Below are positions 1 to 12,312 of a DNA stretch of 64,000 nt, one piece after another. Positions within the stretch are counted from its first letter, which is position 1, and each line of letters starts with the position of its first letter. The translations under genes and the position numbers were made by a program. Source of the DNA: Gracilariopsis chorda. Its lineage: Eukaryota; Rhodophyta; Florideophyceae; Gracilariales; Gracilariaceae. Location of the stretch: the NCBI GenBank assembly GCA_003194525.1, contig NBIV01000152.1, positions 1 through 64,000 on the forward strand, read 5' to 3'. The notes under the pieces are model-generated. The model was not told where the DNA came from. It searched no databases and was given only the letters and a program-made list of their open reading frames with translations.

Positions 1-909
1 ATTGGAGTATCCACTGGTGGATTGGTTCGATACCTCATTTATGAGTTGATCCCTCCTCGCGGCATAGCGATGAGGTGGCACTTGAGGGACCTGGACAGAT
101 ATTACTAGTGGCATTCTGGTGACAGATGGTACGCTGTACGCGTGTGGTAATTCGGTTCCAATTTTGGATATTTAATTTTATGGTTAACGCCACTTGTGGC
201 CCAGACAGTGGGAACTCCACGTGTATGGACCTCAAGAGGTGTGCACCAAATTAGTTAATTTATTTAGTTTATTGTGGTGCAAACCTACTTAGGTAATCAC
301 GGCCTCGCCGTCCGCACCACCAGGAAATGGTAACCTTGGTTCTCTTTCGAGATATACTCTTTGCAGAGTAAGGCTCTGGTAAGAAAGGCCCTCGTAGGGA
401 TTACGACTCCTCGCGGAGAGTATCCACGAGTGGATTCCGTCTACCATCCCTTGGACATTCAGGCGTCACTACTGCTACAGTATCACCGTGTTCGGTATTT
501 GTTATTTGTTCCACTGTCAGTCTTGGATTCCGCCCCAGTATTGGTTTTTCGTCGTGGTGTTTACCAATTCCGTTTGGGATTCGTTCTTTATTTTGGTTCG
601 CCCCGTCGCGGGTCTGTTTGCCGCGTGTTGCACGCCCCGTCGCGGTTCTCTTGGGTTTCCCTTTTTCCTTTGCGTTTCCTTCACAGTATAGTCGTGTCAT
701 TTTACACTCACGTGTGTGTACCATCCGTTCCTGGAGTTTACCCTTTTTCTGGGCCATTCCCGAACCTCTCAGGTATAGCCAGACCACTTGGTCTTACAAG
801 CCAGCCTTTACGTGGCGCAGAGGGCTCTCTCAACTGAGACACCATCCCATAGGGAGCGAGGTCTCGAACACCCTTGAAGGTACTTCCCGATTCGGGTTTT
901 GCTCTTACA
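1..909 (+). repeat. 5' LTR, left-truncated by window edge
   Basis: Positions 4-909 align throughout with 9382-10292. The copy ends in TTACA at 909. By comparison with the 3' copy, about 46 bp of the LTR lie upstream of the window. A possible primer-binding site beginning TGGTCTCCGAC starts at 912, but I could not match it to a tRNA. Confidence 0.88.
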
Positions 910-1123
910 AGTGGTCTCCGACTTAGATCTGGGATTGCACTCTTTCGAGTTGTTTGTCGGTTGGTTCCCATTGCTGGGTTTCAATTGTCGAACCACTCAG
1001 TTGGTCTGGATACTCACTTGAGTTTGTGACTTTTCTGTGAAGTTTTTTGTGTTTATCCGTTCTTCGGAAGTCTTGAGATCGATTTACGTATATCGTTTAC
1101 CGATAGCGGTTGTCAGTTACAGT

Positions 1124-3350
1124 ATGGCACCGACGGCTCCGGGTCCTCGGAATGGTTCTACTCGTCCCGCTGGGCAGGCCCACCTGCGCACCCAGGTCGA
1201 GGATGTCCGTTCCCGACGACCGAGATGATATTGAGATCGATCCGGATCTTCGGAGAGCACCTCTCAGCTGCGTCTGCACCTCAAGAGGTTGTTACAGTTT
1301 CTAAACCTCCAATTGTGGAAACGCCGTCTGCAGCTGACCGATTTCGGTTTTGTTAATTCCGAGTTCGGAGGTTGGAGTCACGTGTGGAAATTGCCAATGT
1401 GGCACACGTCGACCTCCTGCTGGATGTTGCCACTCTGCGGCGTAAGGTGATGACGCCCAGTTGCTGGGATGTTTCGGGGGATATTCGTTCCCTGAGACGG
1501 GATGTCAACTCCATTTTGGAAAGTTTGGGTACCCCTGGGTTTTCATTCCAGGTTACCACACGTTTGTGGAAGATTCCGTGAAGCAAGCGATCGTTTCGAA
1601 AGCCCGTTTGAGCAATCTCGAAGAGATATTCCGTCTGGACGCGAAGTCGAGGCCAAATTGGCGAAATCCGATCGTTTTAGAGACGTCTGGACACCGCTCC
1701 GTTACACGGAATAACGGAGTTCCAAAAAGGAAGTTCATCCTCAAGAGGATTCGTCTGGTTCAGATTCTGATGACTCGCGTTCGAGTTCTTTTCGGATTCG
1801 ATTCGCCGGAGAAGGATGAAAAACGACGCGAACCGCGTGCTACCCAATCTGGGGCTACTCAACCCACACGGAGGGACGTACATACCCGTGTGAAGGGTCA
1901 GAAGCACTTGGGAATCAAGGAGCTGAAACTACGAATCCGCTCTATCGGAAGTTGTTGTCGTACCGGTATTATCGGTTGGTGAACACGTCTACAGAACGTT
2001 CATCCCGTGGTACGGGCAAGGTCAAGGACTTTATTAAGCGCCTCAGCATTACCTGTACAAAGGGAGTTCAAGGCGACGACCCAATATTGGTTCTTGATTT
2101 CCTTGCTAGGTTCGTTCCGCGAAGCGGATCTACTTGGTATGAGTGAAGCGCAAGCTTATTTGACTTTACCCTACTTTCTAAAGGTTCTGCAGAAGCCAAT
2201 TTCAATCCGTTCGCGGATCCTCGAGGGCCTCGGAAGGAGGAGTCACGTGTTGGCTGGAAGCAGTTACACTACCTTCTCAGGTCATACGCGACACGAATGC
2301 GGTTCAAGCAGCAATTCTCGCTTTGAGAGACACTCGTCACGACCGCGGAGTTCGAAACGGAATATTCAACCCGCTTGAATAAGCGTTTCACCGATGCGGT
2401 AATGTTCATTCCATCAAGAAAAGTGTACCATGTTTGTGGATGGTTTGGACCTTCAATCAGGGCTTTGGTATCCGATATCGGAGGACAATCGCAGAGCGAA
2501 GTACATTGGACCTGGTCCACTACGCTCAGCGGAAGGTGATACCTTCCGGGCTAGGCGGAATCCGAGAGTTCGGACATCGAGAGCGCTCATTGCCGATGGT
2601 TCGGATTCGTCTTTGTCCCTGGCACGGGTAATACAGTCATAGTGTACAGGGCCACATCACTTTCTTGGAAGCAATCCCGAGTCGTTTGGTACGTCTGAGT
2701 TGCTGTCGACTTCGAATCCCTCAACGGAAGATGATTCCTAGCTTGTATGTCAACCCTCGCAGGGTACTGGCAGTCCCACTCGCTCACGCGAATCAAGCTA
2801 CTCGGCTTTTTCCCGACCGGGATGGAGGAACATGCACCACATCACCTTCATCCACACCGTGTGGACACGCGTCTAATCCGAACCCGGAACAGTGATTTGC
2901 TTTTATGTTACCTCTCAGGTCATAAAGCACCAGGCTGTACATTCCCACTTCGGGAGGGTTCGCAAAATAGTCGCGCAGTACGAAGGCCTTGACTGCCAAC
3001 AGAAAGTTCGAGTGCGAATCGATCTTATGAGAACAGAAGTTGCTTCGAGGCTCACTTTGGTTCACAGGTCTCTGTTTTTATGCCCGCGAAACGGGGAACA
3101 GTCTGTTTCCCTCGAAGGGAGTGTTGCACCGCAATCGGTGGAGCCGCTTCGAAACACTAGTCTCGGGAGTTTCCTCTACGGGAGGGGCGTCTTCTGAGCC
3201 GAAGTTGAAGACGCCCGAGGTGTTACAGCTTCGCTCCCCATCAGTGGTCAAGATCCGTTCAAGGAAAGCGGCTACTTCCGACACGGACTCTGAACACTTT
3301 TGGTGTTTTACGTCGCCGTGGATACAGTCCCGTAATCTCCGTAGATAGAT
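1124..3350 (+). pseudogene. Gag remnant of the chromovirus
   Basis: This is the gag position between the 5' LTR leader and the protease motif. No frame stays open for more than about 170 codons, and coding-looking stretches jump among the three plus frames. Near 2890-2940 a retroviral-type CX2CX4HX4C zinc knuckle can be recognised, but its first Cys pair and the later GH...C part lie in different frames, so a small indel has split it. The first ATG after the leader is at 1124. The assignment rests on position and the knuckle; the capsid part is not recognisable by eye. Confidence 0.6.
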
Positions 3351-3352
3351 TC

Positions 3353-3694
3353 ATGGTTATGGCAAGCGAAACTATAAAGTTTACGCTGATTACGGCCTTT
3401 CCAACCAGTTTATGGTTCGACAGTTGTCTGTCCTGGACACAGGAGCTGCGCCGAATCTTATCCATTTTGATCTCTTCCGTCCACTCTTCGGGAACGTATT
3501 CGTCATGGTCCAGGGTTGGATATTGCGGATGCAACAACAACCCGTTGCGCACGGTTGGTAACGTTTTCCTTTGTGTAAGGATTGGTACCATCTTGGTTCA
3601 ATTGGACTTTATTTTTTGCGAAGGACTCGCCGCACCAGTTATACTCGGTTGTGATTTTTGTGATCGATTCATCGAAGCAATCCGACCTCGATGA
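3353..3694 (+). pseudogene. Retroviral-type aspartic protease remnant
   Basis: The catalytic signature LDTGAAPNLI is encoded around 3433-3460. The flap-distal ILGCDF motif of Ty3/Gypsy proteases is encoded about 60 codons later, near 3639-3660, but in another frame. The spacing fits a pepsin-like retroviral protease of about 100 residues. The frame difference shows that at least one indel has broken it. It lies directly before pol, as expected. Confidence 0.65.
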
Positions 3695-3781
3695 AGACTG
3701 TTGAACTGGAAAACGGTTCTACTGTTCCGATTGTCCGGAAGCCTTTGAAGTCTGCCACGCGGAAGCGCGTACCGTTACCGG

Positions 3782-6700
3782 TTGCTCAGGAAGTTCCAAA
3801 CATGGATACGGTATCGACAAAGCTTCGCGTTGCGAAATCAATCGCCATTGCACCGGAAACCCAGGTGTGGGTTAGCAGTCCTAACCAAGCAGCATGGTAC
3901 GCAGGTTGTTCAGCCCCTGGCTTCTCTCTACGAGACACGACAACTCGCTCTAGCGAATGGCGTTGTTTCCGTAGAACCGGATAAACCCTTCCGGGTACTG
4001 GTTGCTAACTTTGGCAAAACCACTCAGTGGTTAGTCAAAAACCAAGTATTGGGTTCAGTTCTTCCACACCCGCAAGCGGTCGTCCCGACTAAGTTACTTA
4101 TCGCTGAGGTTCTTGGGATAACAGACCCTAAGGAGGGAGAGGAAACCACTCAATTCGGTGAAGCTGATAAACAACAACCTCGCGAGGTGAATTCGGGTAC
4201 TGCACCCCTCGAAACCTCAGAAGGTCAGCTACCACCTGGTACAGAACAGAAAGATCCTGTCGAGGAATTAGCGAAATTTGACTTGACTCATGTCCCAGAA
4301 TCCCATCGGGAGAAGCTCAGGGATATGCTGTCAGAGTTCACTCCCATGTGGGACGGTTCCTTGGGAAGGATAAACATTACAGAGCATTGAATTGATCTCC
4401 TTCCGAATACTCGGCCGATTTCACAACACCCTTACAGAGCTGGACCGAAAGCTCGGAAAGAAGAGAAATCTCAAGTTGAGAAGATGATACGCGCTGGCGT
4501 TATTGAAACAACCCAGTCTGCATGGGCATCGCCATTTGTGTTAGTTCCGAGACCGGATGGTTTGTGGCGCTTTTGTGTCGATTACCGGCGCCTCAATTCG
4601 GTCACGGTTAAGGATGTTTATCCTATTCCAAGAATGGATGAATACATCGACTCCCTTGGGGATGCTACTGTGTTCACTACCCTCGCTGCGAATTGGGGTT
4701 ATTGGCAAGTTCCTATCAGGAAAGAGGACCGAGATAAGACGGCTTTCGTATGTCATCAAGGATTGTTCCGATTTCGGAGAATGCCCTTTGGGCTTACGAA
4801 CGCTCCTGCTACCTTTCAAAGGGCAATCGACATACTGCTAGCTCCATTCAAATGGAAAACGTTTCTTGTTTACCTCGACGATACAATCGTTTTCTCCAAT
4901 AACTTGGATGAGCACTTATTCCACGTTCGGGAAGTAATGAAGGTACTGCGCGACGCAGGTATAACTCTGAAACTCAAGAAGTGTGAGTTCTTTACCGAAT
5001 CAGTGAAATATCTGGGTCATATCATCTGTCCCGGAAAGCTTTTGATCGATCAAGTGAGAGTCAATTCCTTGAAGGAAGCGAAGCACCCAACTACTCAGAC
5101 TGAGCTGCGTTCCTTTCTAGGATTGTGTAACGTGTACCGTTGTTTCGTTCCAAACTTTGCGGAGATTGCTACACCTTTGAACAGGTTACTGACCAAAGGT
5201 CAACCAGTCAAACTGGACCCTTTCGGGGACGCAGAGTCATCCGCTTTCACGGAATTGGTGAACGCCGTGACGTCCCCACCGATTTTGGCATTACCCACTC
5301 TGGTTCTTCCATATGAAGTCGATACCGACGCTAGTGCTAACCAAATTGGTTGTGCGTTGTTTCAAACCAATGAAGATGGTGAACGACACCCCATCGGGTT
5401 TTGGTCGCGATCTCTAAACGTGCATGAACGTAATTATTCCGTCTCGGAGAAGGAGTGTCTCGCCGTTGTGTGGGCACTCTCTACTCTACGACCCTATTTG
5501 ATGGGTGTTCACTTTACCGTACATACGGACCATTCCTGTCTCCATTGGCTTATGGAAATTACCGAACAGTCGGGCCGGTTGATGCGTTTGCGTCTCCGAC
5601 TGTCGGAATTTGATTTCGATATCCTGTACAGGAAGGGTACCCTGAACACTCAGGCGGATGCGTTATCCCGTTTGGGAACCAATTCTGAAGCACTGCCGAC
5701 TATGGACTTGGATATACCATGTTTTATGGTGGAAGACTTGGATGACGGAGCCAAAATCCTTTTGGATGATATATGTGACGACATTCTCGTCACGAGAGAC
5801 GTAGAACCACCTATTGGTTCTTTTATACCCATTAATCCCTAGAAGTTAATACGTGAGCAACAGACAGATCCGTTCTGTACTCAGATCCGTGCTCGCCTCA
5901 ATGGAGGATGTCAGATACCGTTTTCGGTTACCGATCAAGGCTACCTTGTCAGGTTTGTTAACTCGAACCCACAAATCGTGGTTCCTCACTCGCTACAGCA
6001 GCGAATTCTTCACTTGTCACATTATGTGAAGGTTGGCGCTCATCCTGGTGGAAGAAAACTGTATCTCGCATTGAGAAGGGATTTCTACTGGCCATCTATG
6101 GCATTCGAATGCTACGCAGTGCGCCGTTCCTGTACAGGATGGGCGAAGAATGAAGTCAAGCTACGCAAACACTATAAAGAGTTAACGTTATTCCCCGCCA
6201 GGGCACCGTTGGAATTCGTGCCCATGGATCTCCTCGGAGAACTGATTAGAACTCCCCGCGGGAATCGGTACCTATTGGTAATCACAGACCGATTCTCCAA
6301 ATTGGTTCGGACAGTTCCGCTCAAGCGCATTACGGCAAGTATTGTTGCCAAGGCGTTCGGCACCCATTGGGTATTCGTGTATGGACCACCCGTACAGGTG
6401 CTTTCCGATAACGGACTTCAATTCACGTCGAAGTTCTTTCAAGACGTCTGCCGTATCCTGGATAAAAGGAATCTGTTTGTAGCAACGTACCACCCTCAGG
6501 GTAGTGGTCAGGTGGAAAGGTTTAACCGAACGATGCTTAACGCATTACGGTCCTACGTTGCGGATCACCCCAAGGATTGGGACCTTTACACAGACGCAAT
6601 CACATATGCGTACAATACCCAAGTGCATAGGGTTACGTCTTTATCACCATTCGAACTGGTACTGTCGCGTATACCACCGCCGGTTTCTATCGAGGCACAG

Positions 6701-7678
6701 CCAACACTGGCAACTTACCCTTCGCCGGGTTTGTATCGCGACTCCTGGAAAGGATGGCTAAAGAAGATGGTTCCGGTTGCACGGAAAGCTATGGCAAAGG
6801 CGCAAAACACTTACAAGCGTAACTTCGATCAGAAGATTCAGAGACCTTTACCGGAAATTCGGGCGAACGAGTTTGTCTTCCTTCGAAAGGAATACTACAA
6901 TCCTCAGAAGAAAGGTCGCCATAAGCTTTCTCCAATCTTGGTTGGACCCTACCGTGTGGTATCAGTCGCACAGGACACTGTCGTGTTGGACATTAATTCT
7001 CAACACGAGAGGATATCACGCGACCGCGTTACTCCGGCACCCAATCCAAATCTGGAAGGGTTGAACTCACCTACAACCCTTTCAGGGAATGCTGACACGG
7101 TTGACCAGCCTTCCGGTAATGGACAGCCGCGTCCGGCAATTCTTCCGCACCCGGATCGTGGACTAACTGATCTGCCGCCTACCGCTTCCAACAATGGAAA
7201 TGCTGACCCGCTACACCCCGAACAGGTTCGGCACAACGACTCTCAGAGATTAACACACCCACAGGAGGTTGTCAGCAGACCCCTGGCGCCGCCTAAGGAG
7301 GGGGAGGAGAATACCGTTTCGGTTTCGGCGTCGCCCGCTGCAACCACGAATGGTAACGCTCCTGCCGAAGAGACAGTTGTCCCTACTTGTAATTCGCTGC
7401 AAAATCGCGCATCACGCGATGGCACCGCAGAACCGGTAAGGAATAACGTCAGAAGGGATGAAAACAGTCCTGCAAAGGATGATGAACAGAACGACGAAAC
7501 AAACCAATCTGGTAACCTGTCAAGTGATACTTCTCGCATTCGCGATTGTGCTACTGCGTCACCGAAGAAGACGGTCTCCGAAGACCCGAATCGGGTAGTG
7601 TCTGCCGACTCGCACGCGGGAGAACTCGATGGCGAGGACGGGGATCCAGCTTGGAATGACGTCTGGAACTGGGAGTAA
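3782..7678 (+). pseudogene. Pol polyprotein: RT, RNase H and integrase, with two in-frame stops
   Basis: One reading frame runs from 3782 to 7678, broken only by TGA at 4388-4390 and TAG at 5840-5842. The first stop falls in the ITEH-x-IDL stretch just before RT, where an Arg codon is usual, so CGA to TGA is likely. RT (about 4390-5200) has the YLDD active site near 4870. Its FTTL motif reads AANWGYWQ, so the first catalytic Asp is replaced by Ala. RNase H (5310-5670) has TDAS and ADALSRL. Integrase (5980-6700) has an HHCC-like region that looks degraded, and the DDE residues in PMDLLG, SDNG and VERFNR. A long Pro/Asn/Thr-rich C-terminal tail follows. The stops and the lost Asp make activity improbable. 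Confidence 0.92.
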
Positions 7679-8291
7679 GAGAACTCCGAAGGAGATGCGA
7701 AACCATGATTGGTGGACAATTGGACCGTGAAAGACCCGCTCAGGGTGTGCATTACGTCATAAAGAGGTGGCGTGCGCTCGCGCTTGCGAAATGAATGGCG
7801 CTCCGTGACTCCCTGCCGGGAACGGACAAACCCTAGACAGGCACGTGCCAGAGATGTGGCGCGCAAGCGAACCTTCCGGCCTATCGGATTTCTCGGAAAA
7901 TTCCCTGTGGACCGGCGGTCCGCCGCCCTTGCACAGGGAGTATCGAAGAGGTGCACCACCGTCAGAATGGTCTTCCCGCTGAAGCGGTTCATCGCCTGAA
8001 TTGCCGAAGCTACCGTTCGTCGGTTAGAACTCCGTTACGGAAGAACCAATACTTCCTGGACTCAGGAAAGCGAGACCTTTCGAGTGAACCCATTCGGGTG
8101 ACGTTTGCTCTCCACTAACGGAAATTACGCCTTCTCCGTCACGACGGATACTGCACAATCACCGTGGTGAGCGACGCGCTTCCGAGACCGGAATATTGCT
8201 GCCAGGCACTCTGAAGCTAACCACAGTGGTTCTATTGCCTCTCCCTTCGCCAGAGATGGCACGGTAAAGTTCCAAACTGGATTTATACCAC

Positions 8292-8495
8292 ATGGAGTTC
8301 GTGGTTGAACGCATTGTGCGTCATGAAGTTACCCCGGAGGGTGGTTGCTTCTATCAAATCCGTTGGTACGGATTCTCTCCCGAGGAGGATACGTTGGAGC
8401 CATTAAAGCACCTCCCGAGGTCTAAGATCATATCCTATCACCGACGGATGCGGTTGGCTCTACCTCCAAATTTGGATGAAGCAATAGTTGGCTAA
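8292..8495 (+). pseudogene. Chromodomain module of the chromovirus integrase
   Basis: A 67-codon ORF has the chromodomain pattern: an EFVVERIV start, QIRWYGF with the aromatic cage region, and an acidic EEDTLEP stretch followed by a helix. In chromoviruses this domain ends the integrase and steers insertion to modified chromatin. Here it is in a different frame from pol and about 610 bp beyond its stop, so the link has been lost through indels. The intervening 7679-8291 holds no recognisable domain. Confidence 0.82.
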
Positions 8496-8791
8496 TCCGA
8501 ATCCAGAAACACTACGTGACCACGATGGTCGTTCTTGGGGAGACTCTCGCGAGTGCGACCCATGTTGGAAGGGGAAACAAGAAGGGGAATACCAGAAACG
8601 GTTCAGAACAACAAACCGGAAACGGTTACAGAAGCAGGGATACTGAAGAAATTGGATCCTGGAATATGAGGAATGAAGTGGAAAGAAGATCTCAGAAGAG
8701 AAGAAGAAGAAGCGAAGAATTACCACTAACTAGTTGTACTAATTCACAAGTCTATCTGTCAACCACAAGGGTCGCCGTCACCATCAACTGG

Positions 8792-9250
8792 TTAGCCAGC
8801 AGTACTGGGTCCGGCTCCGGATGAGGCTCCCGCTCCGCTGGGCGGACTGGTTGGACCTACACCAAAGTTGGTGGCGAACATCAGCATCTGGTCGATATCC
8901 GTCATTGCCGAAGGGAGCGGGACCCCGAACCTTTGCAATGTTTGTCGAAGAGTCGCAGCTTGCGGCGTCAATACCGGCCCCGGTTGCGAAAGAACATTCC
9001 AGCCCGTTGGAGCTTGAGAACCTGCCACAGGTGTTGTTTTAGTCCTGCCAACAGCTATCCCACCAGGTGGTACGGCCACGAGCGGTGCAGACGACCCAAT
9101 GGGTAATTCAGGTTCCTCCGTCACTGTCGGATCATCCCAATCCACCGGAGGCTGGTACTCATCGCGGAAAACGAACCCTCGCGGGTGACCTACGGGAACC
9201 GAGATCGGTTGGCTCAAAATCCCCATGGCATGAGCTTGGGAAACACCCAT
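8792..9250 (-). CDS. Antisense ORF between pol and 3' LTR, unknown
   Basis: A 152-codon open frame lies on the strand opposite to the retrotransposon genes, between the chromodomain and the polypurine tract. It is rich in Pro, Gly, Ser and Ala and has no motif I recognise. Some plant Ty3/Gypsy lineages carry extra ORFs at this place, in either orientation. The composition also fits a chance frame in GC-rich DNA, and the rest of the element is decayed, so I hold this weakly. Confidence 0.25.
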   Translation of the reverse strand: MGVSQAHAMGILSQPISVPVGHPRGFVFRDEYQPPVDWDDPTVTEEPELPIGSSAPLVAVPPGGIAVGRTKTTPVAGSQAPTGWNVLSQPGPVLTPQAATLRQTLQRFGVPLPSAMTDIDQMLMFATNFGVGPTSPPSGAGASSGAGPSTAG

Positions 9251-9322
9251 GATGGGAGTCGTACTATATATACGCTTTTGCGTCAGGTGAAATCCCGCGT
9301 CGCAGTGTGGCTTTCCCGGCTT

Positions 9323-9335
9323 AAGAAGGGGGAGA
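9323..9335 (+). promoter_or_regulatory. Polypurine tract
   Basis: The purine run AAGAAGGGGGAGA sits immediately before the TGTGGAGC start of the 3' LTR. This is the usual primer site for plus-strand DNA synthesis in Ty3/Gypsy elements, and it fixes the LTR start at 9336. Confidence 0.8.
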
Positions 9336-10292
9336 TGTGGAGCAACGCTTTCCCGTCGGTTGCGAATTTTTCCTATTCATAGGAGTATCCACTGGTGGAT
9401 TGGTTCGATACCTCATTTATGAGTTGATCCCTCGCGGCATAGCGATGAGGTGGCACTTGAGGGACCTGGACAGGTATTACTAGTGGCATTCTGGTGACAG
9501 ATGGTACGCTGTACACGTGTGGTAGTTTCGGTTCCAATTTTGGATATTTAATTTTATGGTTATCGCCACTTGTGGCCCAGACAGTGGGAACTCCACGTGT
9601 ATGGACCTCAAGAGGTGTGCACCAAATTAGTTAATTTATTTAGTTTATTGTGGTGCAAACCTACTTAGGTAATCACGGCCTCGCCGTCCGCACCACCAGG
9701 AAATGGTAACCTTGGTTCTCTTTCGAGATATACTCTTTGCAGAGTAAGGCTCTGGTAAGAAAGGCCCTCGTAGGGATTACGACTGCTCGCGGAGAGTATC
9801 CACGAGTGGATTCCGTCTACCATCCCCTTGGGAACATTCAGGCGTCACTACTGCTACAGTATCACCGTGTTCGGTATTTGTTATTTGTTCCACTGTCAGT
9901 CTTGGATTCCGCCCCAGTATTGGGTTCTTCGTCGTGGTGTTTACCACATTCCCGTTTGGGATTCGTTCTTTATTTTGGTTCGCCCCGTCGCCGGGTCTGT
10001 TGCCGCGTATTGCACGCCCCGTCGCCAGTTCTCTTGGGTTTTCCCTTTTTCCTTTCGCTTTCCTTCACAGGATATCGTGTCATTATACACTCACGTGTGT
10101 ACCATCCGTTCCTGGAGTTTACCCTTTTTCTGGGCCATTCCCGAACCTCTGCAGGTATAGCCAGAACCACGTTGGTCTTACAAGCCAGCCTTTACGTGGC
10201 GCAGAGGGTTCTGTCAACCGAGACACCATCCCATAGGGAGCGAGGTCTCGAACACCTTGAGGGTACTTCCCGCTTCCGGGTTTTGCTCTACA
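9336..10292 (+). repeat. 3' LTR of the chromovirus, complete
   Basis: This 957-bp LTR begins with TG right after the polypurine tract and ends with CTACA at 10292, where similarity to the 5' copy stops. Internal inverted motifs and several single-base indels relative to the 5' copy indicate age. Confidence 0.9.
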
Positions 10293-10651
10293 GTCATCTG
10301 CACAAAGAATATATTCCCAGGTGTAGATAAACAATGCAGCCCTGTCAGTAGTGAAGGAGAACCAGAGAAAGCAAAACCTGTAACAATAGTTCGCATTGTT
10401 TTGGCATAATGTTGGTGACCAAGTAAGCTTCGTTTTGCACAAAAGCCTCATCAGTGGCCATTCGGAAATTTACAGGTCATTTCCAAGTTCTTTCGTTCAA
10501 ACTTTTGAGTCGTGCATTTTGCCCGTTGCAATACGTGCTCATTTCTTGAGTAGAGACGCTCATTAAAATGGACTTTTTTGCAGCCATTCATCTTTGGCAT
10601 TTCCTGTTTGAGAAAACAATAGATCTTGTTCTTATAGTAGTGTTACTTGTA

Positions 10652-10790
10652 AGTATGGGCTACGACAGCGTCTTGGGCGGTGTCGGCTTGGGCATGGTAC
10701 TGACGCAGAACGTTGACTTAGTGGTGGAAACGCTTTATGCGCGTGTATGTGCATTTTTGACCCCTTGTGTGGATTACATTGTCCTGTAGG
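10652..10790 (+). repeat. Diverged repeat, copy 1
   Basis: This stretch resembles 11818-11945. Both contain, in order, a GTAAGT(A/G)TGGG start, GGTGTCGGC, TGACGCA(G/A)AACGTTGA, GTGGTGGAA and CGCT(T/G)TATG. The two are about 1.17 kb apart in direct orientation. No coding function is evident. Confidence 0.65.
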
Positions 10791-11817
10791 CACTGTATGA
10801 TACATTCCGGACGGGCTGAAAAACGTGGACACAGATCACGGAGGACAGCGTTTTGCGAAAACGTTGTCCTGGGTTCAAAAAATTAATATTTTTCACCCCC
10901 CCTAGGACATGGTTTTGGAAGGATTTGGCACTTGCCTGGTACGTGCACCCCAAAAGTGGGTTTTTGAGGTACGTAAAGGCGTGGTCCGTGCCAAAATGAA
11001 CGTGCCCTAGGACAACCATTTTCGCGTATTCCGTCAGACGCGTGCAAGTCGTTATGCGTGTGTAAGTGAAGCGCAAATGCTCAATCTGAGCTGCCGTTTT
11101 CTTCGCTTTTGAGACATATGGGGCTCTGCGGAGCGGTTTTAGCACTTAGCGTTTGTTAAGGGGGTTAAGATTAGCTTGTTCATGTTGGATATGTGATTTT
11201 AGCTTTCATTACGCTTCGGAAGGGAAGCGGTCCTAAGGTAGCGGTTTTTCTAATAGAGTTTAGGGCTTGTAAAGCAGCTTTTAAAGTTTACGGCTACATG
11301 GTGTGCTATGTTTGCTACAGGTTTGTAGGGTTTTCACGTCTATAGCTATAGAGACAAATGTTTTTTTGGATTATCGAATGGAGGATGGTTTTGTGGATTT
11401 TTGGATTTCAGGTTTGGTAGGTTTATATGATTCTAGAGATATAGGAGGATTTCAGGATTTACAAGGTTTTCAGGTTTTCAGTGATTTTGCGCGTTTTTCA
11501 AAGGGTTTTCAGTGGGGTTTCAGGATCGCGAAGGTTTTGCGGTGGGGTTTTAAGGGTAGAGTGGTTTTCACGGTGGTTTTACGGTGGGGTTTCAGTTTAC
11601 GGGTTGTTTCACGCGGGTAACAGTGGGGTTTCCACCCACGGCAACTGGCCGCTGCCACCTGGCACGAGCCACCCGCCCAGGCTTGTCCCGTGGCGTGTGA
11701 CACGTATTACACACAAGTGACACGCATCACGTGCACATGACACGCAGCACAGGCAGTGACACGCAGCACACATACGCGATAGCAGCTGGCGCTTTACAAC
11801 GCCTTAGAGTTAGTGTT

Positions 11818-11945
11818 GCATGTAAGTGTGGGTTTGCGCTTGGTTTTGAGGGGTGTCGGCAAGCGCTTGGTTCTGACGCAAAACGTTGAACGAGTGGTGG
11901 AATCGCTGTATGTACGTTTTTCATGCCTTCAGTGGATGACGAAGC
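11818..11945 (+). repeat. Diverged repeat, copy 2
   Basis: This is the second member of the pair described at 10652-10790. It also contains the GCGCTTGGTT motif that dominates the 75-bp array downstream, so the array unit may have arisen from this sequence. Confidence 0.6.
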
Positions 11946-12312
11946 GCTGGGTGCCGGTTATGAAAAAAACCCTTGAGCTCAAAAAACCTGGCTAAATATT
12001 AAAGAATGCTTGGTTCGGCTAAAAACCAAGCGCATATATCAAAAAATTAGGATTTGACATTGCCGTTTGCGCTTGGTTTTAGGCATATATAACACGTGCC
12101 GCGTGCATGTCGTGTAAGTAGCGAAGTTGAGCGCATTTTTAAATGTTTAGCGCGCCAATACAGGGTGCCCCAGCGCTTGGTATTAGCCATGATTTGTCAG
12201 AGCCTTGTAGGAAGGTCCTGAAAGTGCGCACGCGCGCATATGTGCGTGTCGGAGGCTTTGGAAGGATGGTTTTTGAGCTGGTTTGGCAAGGTTTGGGCGC
12301 ATGCTCCATGTG

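Larger units (their letters stand above)
1..10292 (+). mobile_element. Ty3/Gypsy chromovirus, degenerate, 5' LTR cut by window edge
   Basis: The order is LTR, gag remnant, protease, RT, RNase H, integrase, chromodomain, polypurine tract, LTR. This is the layout of chromoviruses, the chromodomain-bearing Ty3/Gypsy lineage. The two LTR copies share about 905 bp but differ by many substitutions and small indels, so the insertion is old. The internal region has frameshifts in gag and protease, two in-frame stops in pol, and a frame change before the chromodomain. The element cannot encode a full set of proteins. The 5' target-site flank lies outside the window, so no target duplication can be tested. 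Confidence 0.93.

Noticed and set aside
909..935. A named tRNA primer for the chromovirus
   Set aside because: A TGG start is present at 912, but I could not match the following bases to a specific tRNA.
7243..7992. 249-codon minus-strand ORF opposite pol
   Set aside because: It lies antisense to the coding pol tail, has no motif and follows from its base composition.
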